NCBI GenBank assembly: GCA_016938875.1
Contig: JAFGTV010000020.1
Coordinates: 62,001 to 126,000, forward strand
Direction of reading: 5' to 3'
DNA: 64,000 bases
From: Paracoccaceae bacterium
GTDB taxonomy: Bacteria; Pseudomonadota; Alphaproteobacteria; Rhodobacterales; Rhodobacteraceae
Part shown: in pieces, positions 61,400-64,000 of the stretch
How positions within the stretch are numbered: position 1 is the first letter of the stretch
Layout of the letters: each line of letters begins with the position of its first letter
The notes under the pieces: generated by a model
What the model was told of the DNA's origin: nothing
The model's database searches: none
Seen by the model: the letters and a program-made list of their open reading frames with translations, nothing else
Position numbers and translations under genes: made by a program

Positions 61400-63004
61400 C
61401 TATTCCGCGGCTTGCGGCGATCTTTCGGCACGGTGCGTCTTCATCCAATCCTCCAGCGCGGCGATCTGATCGGCACGCAGACGCAGCCCCAGTTTCGAGC
61501 GGCGCCAAACCACATCCTCGGCGGTGCGGGCATATTCATGGGACATCGCCCAGGACACCTCTCGCTCGGTCAGGCCCGCGCCGAAATGGTGACCCAGATC
61601 AGTCACTGTTTTGGCCGAACCCAGAACCTCTTTCGCCTCGGTGCCATAGCTGCGGATGAGGCGGCGGGCCTGGCGGTCGTCCAGGAACGGATAGGCGGCC
61701 CTCAACTCTTCGGTCAGCCGACGCACCCCATCCACCGGAAAATCCCCACCGGGCAGCGCCACGCCCGCGGTCCAGGGACCGGGCAGGGCATCAAAGAACG
61801 GCGCGATCTGTTCCAACGCGCCCTCGGCCAGGCGGCGATAGGTGGTGATCTTGCCGCCAAAGACGTTCAGCACCGGCGCGCCGCCCGTCGCGTCCACCTT
61901 CAGCACATAGTCGCGCGTCGCGGCGGTGGCCGATTTCGCCCCGTCATCATACAGCGGACGGACCCCGGAATAGGTCCACACGACATCCTGGGCTGTGACG
62001 GGACGCGCGAAATACCGGGATGCAAAGGACAGCAGGTAATCCCGCTCGGCCCCGGTGCAGGTGGGGGGCTGATCGGGGTCGGCATGTTCCACATCGGTGG
62101 TGCCGATCAGGGTGAAATCGTCCTCGTAGGGGATCGCAAAGATGATCCGCCCATCGGTCCCCTGAAAGAAATAGCATTTGTCGTGGTCATAAAGCTTGCG
62201 GGTCACGATATGGCTGCCACGCACCAACCGCACGGTATCTGCGGCGTTGATGTGCAAGGTGCCGTGGATGATATCGCCCACCCAGGGGCCCGCCGCGTTC
62301 ACCAGCATCCGCGCCCTGCGGGTAAAGCTGACCCCGGTTTCGGTATCGCACAGGGTGACGGTCCAGGCGCCCTCTTCGCGCCGCGCGGCGGTCACCTTGG
62401 TGCGGGTCAGGATCTCGGCCCCGTGGGCGGCGGCGTCGCGGGCGTTCAGCACCACCAGGCGCGCATCCTCGACCCAGCAATCGGAATACTCGAAAGCGCG
62501 GGCAAACTGCGGCAAAAGCGGCATCCCGGCCGGATCGTCCCGCAGGTCCAGCGTGCGGGCCGGCGGCAGGATCTTGCGCCCGCCCAGATGGTCATAAAGA
62601 AACAAACCCAGCCGGATCAGCCAGGCCGGGCGGCGCCCCTTCATCCAGGGCATCACACGGTTGAGCAGCCGCGAGGCGGGGGTTTCCCCCTCGAACCGCA
62701 TGCCCGGATGATAAGGCAGCACAAAGCGCATCGGCCAACTGATATGCGGCATGGCGCGCAGCAGGGTTTCACGTTCGATCAACGCCTCGCGCACCAGGCG
62801 CAGCTCGAAATATTCCAGGTAACGCAGCCCGCCGTGAAACAGCTTGGTCGAGGCCGAAGAGGTCGCCGAGGCCAGGTCGTTCATTTCGGCCAAGGTCACC
62901 GACAGGCCACGCCCGGACGCATCGCGTGCAATGCCGCATCCGTTGATACCCCCGCCGATGATCAGCAGGTCGGTCAGCCCGTTGTCCAAAGCCCGAGTCG
63001 GCAT
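61400..63004 (-). CDS. glpD: Aerobic glycerol-3-phosphate dehydrogenase GlpD
   Basis: FAD-dependent membrane-bound enzyme that oxidises glycerol-3-phosphate to dihydroxyacetone phosphate and reduces ubiquinone. The 534-residue product has the FAD-binding LLIIGGGINGCGIARDASGR (13-32), TSSASTKLFHGGLRYLEYFE, VLNVFGGKITTYRRLAEGAL, and the C-terminal domain with SHEYARTAEDVVWRRSKLGL. ATG at 63004 follows GGGAGGAGCGCA. It heads the glp operon and is divergent from glpR. Confidence 0.97.
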   Translation of the reverse strand: MPTRALDNGLTDLLIIGGGINGCGIARDASGRGLSVTLAEMNDLASATSSASTKLFHGGLRYLEYFELRLVREALIERETLLRAMPHISWPMRFVLPYHPGMRFEGETPASRLLNRVMPWMKGRRPAWLIRLGLFLYDHLGGRKILPPARTLDLRDDPAGMPLLPQFARAFEYSDCWVEDARLVVLNARDAAAHGAEILTRTKVTAARREEGAWTVTLCDTETGVSFTRRARMLVNAAGPWVGDIIHGTLHINAADTVRLVRGSHIVTRKLYDHDKCYFFQGTDGRIIFAIPYEDDFTLIGTTDVEHADPDQPPTCTGAERDYLLSFASRYFARPVTAQDVVWTYSGVRPLYDDGAKSATAATRDYVLKVDATGGAPVLNVFGGKITTYRRLAEGALEQIAPFFDALPGPWTAGVALPGGDFPVDGVRRLTEELRAAYPFLDDRQARRLIRSYGTEAKEVLGSAKTVTDLGHHFGAGLTEREVSWAMSHEYARTAEDVVWRRSKLGLRLRADQIAALEDWMKTHRAERSPQAAE

Positions 63005-63029
63005 TGCGCTCCTCCCAGAACATCTCATT

Positions 63030-63069
63030 CGAACCATAATGTCGCAGGGCGTGTCAATTTTTATGTTCG
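63030..63069. promoter_or_regulatory. Candidate GlpR operator half-sites upstream of glpD
   Basis: Two opposed elements, CGAACCATAA (63030-63039) and TTATGTTCG (63061-63069), resemble the two arms of the enterobacterial GlpR operator (ATGTTCG...CGAACAT), with a larger spacing and one extra base. They lie 26-65 bases before glpD, a repressor position. Inferred from similarity only. Confidence 0.4.
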
Positions 63070-63202
63070 GTTGCATTCCTTTCATGCGCGGTTTTCGGTC
63101 TTTTGTTATGGGAAAAGCAGTTGATTTACGCGGTATTTCCACGAAACAGGGTCTGACAAGGCGCAATATTTATGGCGAAGCCACTTGCGGTTTGACCGGA
63201 AA

Positions 63203-63229
63203 CCGAACAAAGTGAACCGAAAAGGAACG
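63203..63229. promoter_or_regulatory. Tandem CGAAC/GAACC elements before glpR
   Basis: CCGAACA, GAACCGA and GGAACGA occur at about 10-base steps directly before the glpR ATG. They share the GAAC core of the candidate GlpR half-sites and could mediate self-repression. Part of it doubles as the ribosome site AAAGGAACGAA, so chance is possible. Confidence 0.25.
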
Positions 63230-63232
63230 AAA

Positions 63233-63994
63233 ATGTCCCAGACCTTTCGCCATCCCGATATTCTTGAGATTGCGCGCCGCGAGGGAAAAGTGACGGTCGA
63301 GGGGCTGGCCAGGCATTTCAACGTCACGGTTCAGACCATCCGCCGCGATCTGGCCGAACTGGCCGACACCGGCAAGCTGGAGCGTGTGCACGGCGGCGCG
63401 ATCCTGCCCTCGGGCGTCTCGAACATCGGCTACGAGGCCCGGCGCGGCCTGAACGAGGTCGCCAAGGCCGCGATCGCCGCGCGCTGCGCCGCCGCGATCC
63501 CCGAGGATGCCTCGGTCTTTCTGAACATCGGCACCAGCACCGAGGCCGTGGCCCGCGCCCTGCTGCATCACCGCAACCTGCTGGTCGTCACCAACAACAT
63601 GAACGTCGCCAACATCCTGGTCGACAATCCGACCTGCGAGATCATCGTCGCGGGTGGCACCCTGCGCCGCGCCGATGGCGGGCTGGTGGGCACGCTGACC
63701 ATGCGCGCGATCCAGCAGTTCAAATTCGACTATGCCGTGATCGGCTGTTCGGCGCTGGACGAAGAGGGCGACCTGCTGGACTTTGACATTCAAGAGGTCG
63801 GCGTCAGCCAGACGATCATCGGGCAGGCGCGGCGTACCTTTCTGGTCGCCGATGCCGCCAAGTTCGACCGCAGCGCCCCGGTCCGCATCGCCTCGCTGCG
63901 CGAAATCGACAGGTTCTTTACCGACCGCCCGTTGCCCCCCCGACTGTGCGAGCTGTGCAAAGGCTGGTCCACCGGGATCGACATCGCGTCGTGA
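63233..63994 (+). CDS. glpR: Glycerol regulon repressor GlpR, DeoR family
   Basis: A 253-residue DeoR-type repressor. The N-terminal winged helix has ILEIARREGKVTVEGLARHF then NVTVQTIRRDLAELADTGKL and RVHGGAIL, the DeoR signature. The C-terminal sugar-phosphate domain has NIGTSTEAVARALLHHRNLL and TNNMNVANIL. It probably senses glycerol-3-phosphate and represses the divergent glpD operon. ATG at 63233. The window ends 6 bases after its stop. Confidence 0.94.
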   Translation: MSQTFRHPDILEIARREGKVTVEGLARHFNVTVQTIRRDLAELADTGKLERVHGGAILPSGVSNIGYEARRGLNEVAKAAIAARCAAAIPEDASVFLNIGTSTEAVARALLHHRNLLVVTNNMNVANILVDNPTCEIIVAGGTLRRADGGLVGTLTMRAIQQFKFDYAVIGCSALDEEGDLLDFDIQEVGVSQTIIGQARRTFLVADAAKFDRSAPVRIASLREIDRFFTDRPLPPRLCELCKGWSTGIDIAS

Positions 63995-64000
63995 TCCGGC

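Noticed and set aside
60923-63124. A 733-codon open frame on the plus strand opposite glpS and glpD
   Set aside because: It lies antisense to two clear enzymes, has composition typical of a reversed GC-rich coding strand and shows no domain.

Overview
The window is GC-rich alphaproteobacterial chromosome. Gene content and style point to a Rhodobacterales (Roseobacter-group) member: mutM/ubiE/ubiB, flaF/flbT, a DUF1217 protein, a CtrA-type flagellar set, and a rhizobial/roseobacter-type glycerol ABC transporter. Species cannot be named from the sequence alone. No tRNA, rRNA, CRISPR array or insertion sequence was seen.

Layout. (1) 1-2400: the start of divergent mutM, then ubiE-ubiB (ubiquinone). 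(2) 2406-27901: a flagellar supercluster in alternating blocks: fliK-flgD (-); flgJ-like, flgN-like, flagellin, flaF, flbT, DUF1217 (+); fliI (-); flgB-flgC-fliE-fliQ-flgF-flgG-flgA-flgH-fliL-like (+); a long minus-strand run fliL-DUF6468-like-motE-like-motA-AMIN/TPR protein-sltF-flhA-fliR-flhB-fliJ-like; and fliF-fliH-fliN-fliP (+). (3) 27898-43778: a cell-surface polysaccharide locus set inside the flagellar region. It holds an outer-membrane exporter, an RTX protein, two sulfotransferases, a Wzy-like polymerase, two pyruvyl transferases, an SGNH/MBOAT acylation pair, two glycosyltransferases, an ExoY-like initiating transferase and a Wzc-like tyrosine kinase. A malonyl-CoA synthetase (43782-45296) follows. 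(4) 45357-51219: the rest of the flagellar genes, motB-flgE-flgK-flgL-flgI (-). (5) 51299-52579: a collapsed GMC oxidoreductase remnant and a VOC dioxygenase-like gene. (6) 52590-63994: a glycerol uptake and catabolism locus, glpD-glpS-glpT-glpP-glpQ-glpU-glpV-glpK plus an iron-type alcohol dehydrogenase, with divergent glpR.

How the genes work together. Regions 2 and 4 encode nearly a whole flagellum: rod, hook, rings, filament, export gate, ATPase and stator. No fliG or fliM is visible, although FliF keeps a FliG-binding-like tail. CtrA-like half-site pairs (TTAA-N7-TTAA with one or two mismatches) lie in five of the intergenic regions that should drive these operons. This fits a CtrA-controlled flagellum tied to the cell cycle. 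The polysaccharide locus predicts an acidic, sulfated, pyruvylated and acylated polymer, so motility and surface-coat genes are physically interleaved. In the glycerol locus, GlpS and GlpT each lack a different ATP-site motif and should form a two-subunit ATPase with one canonical and one degenerate site.
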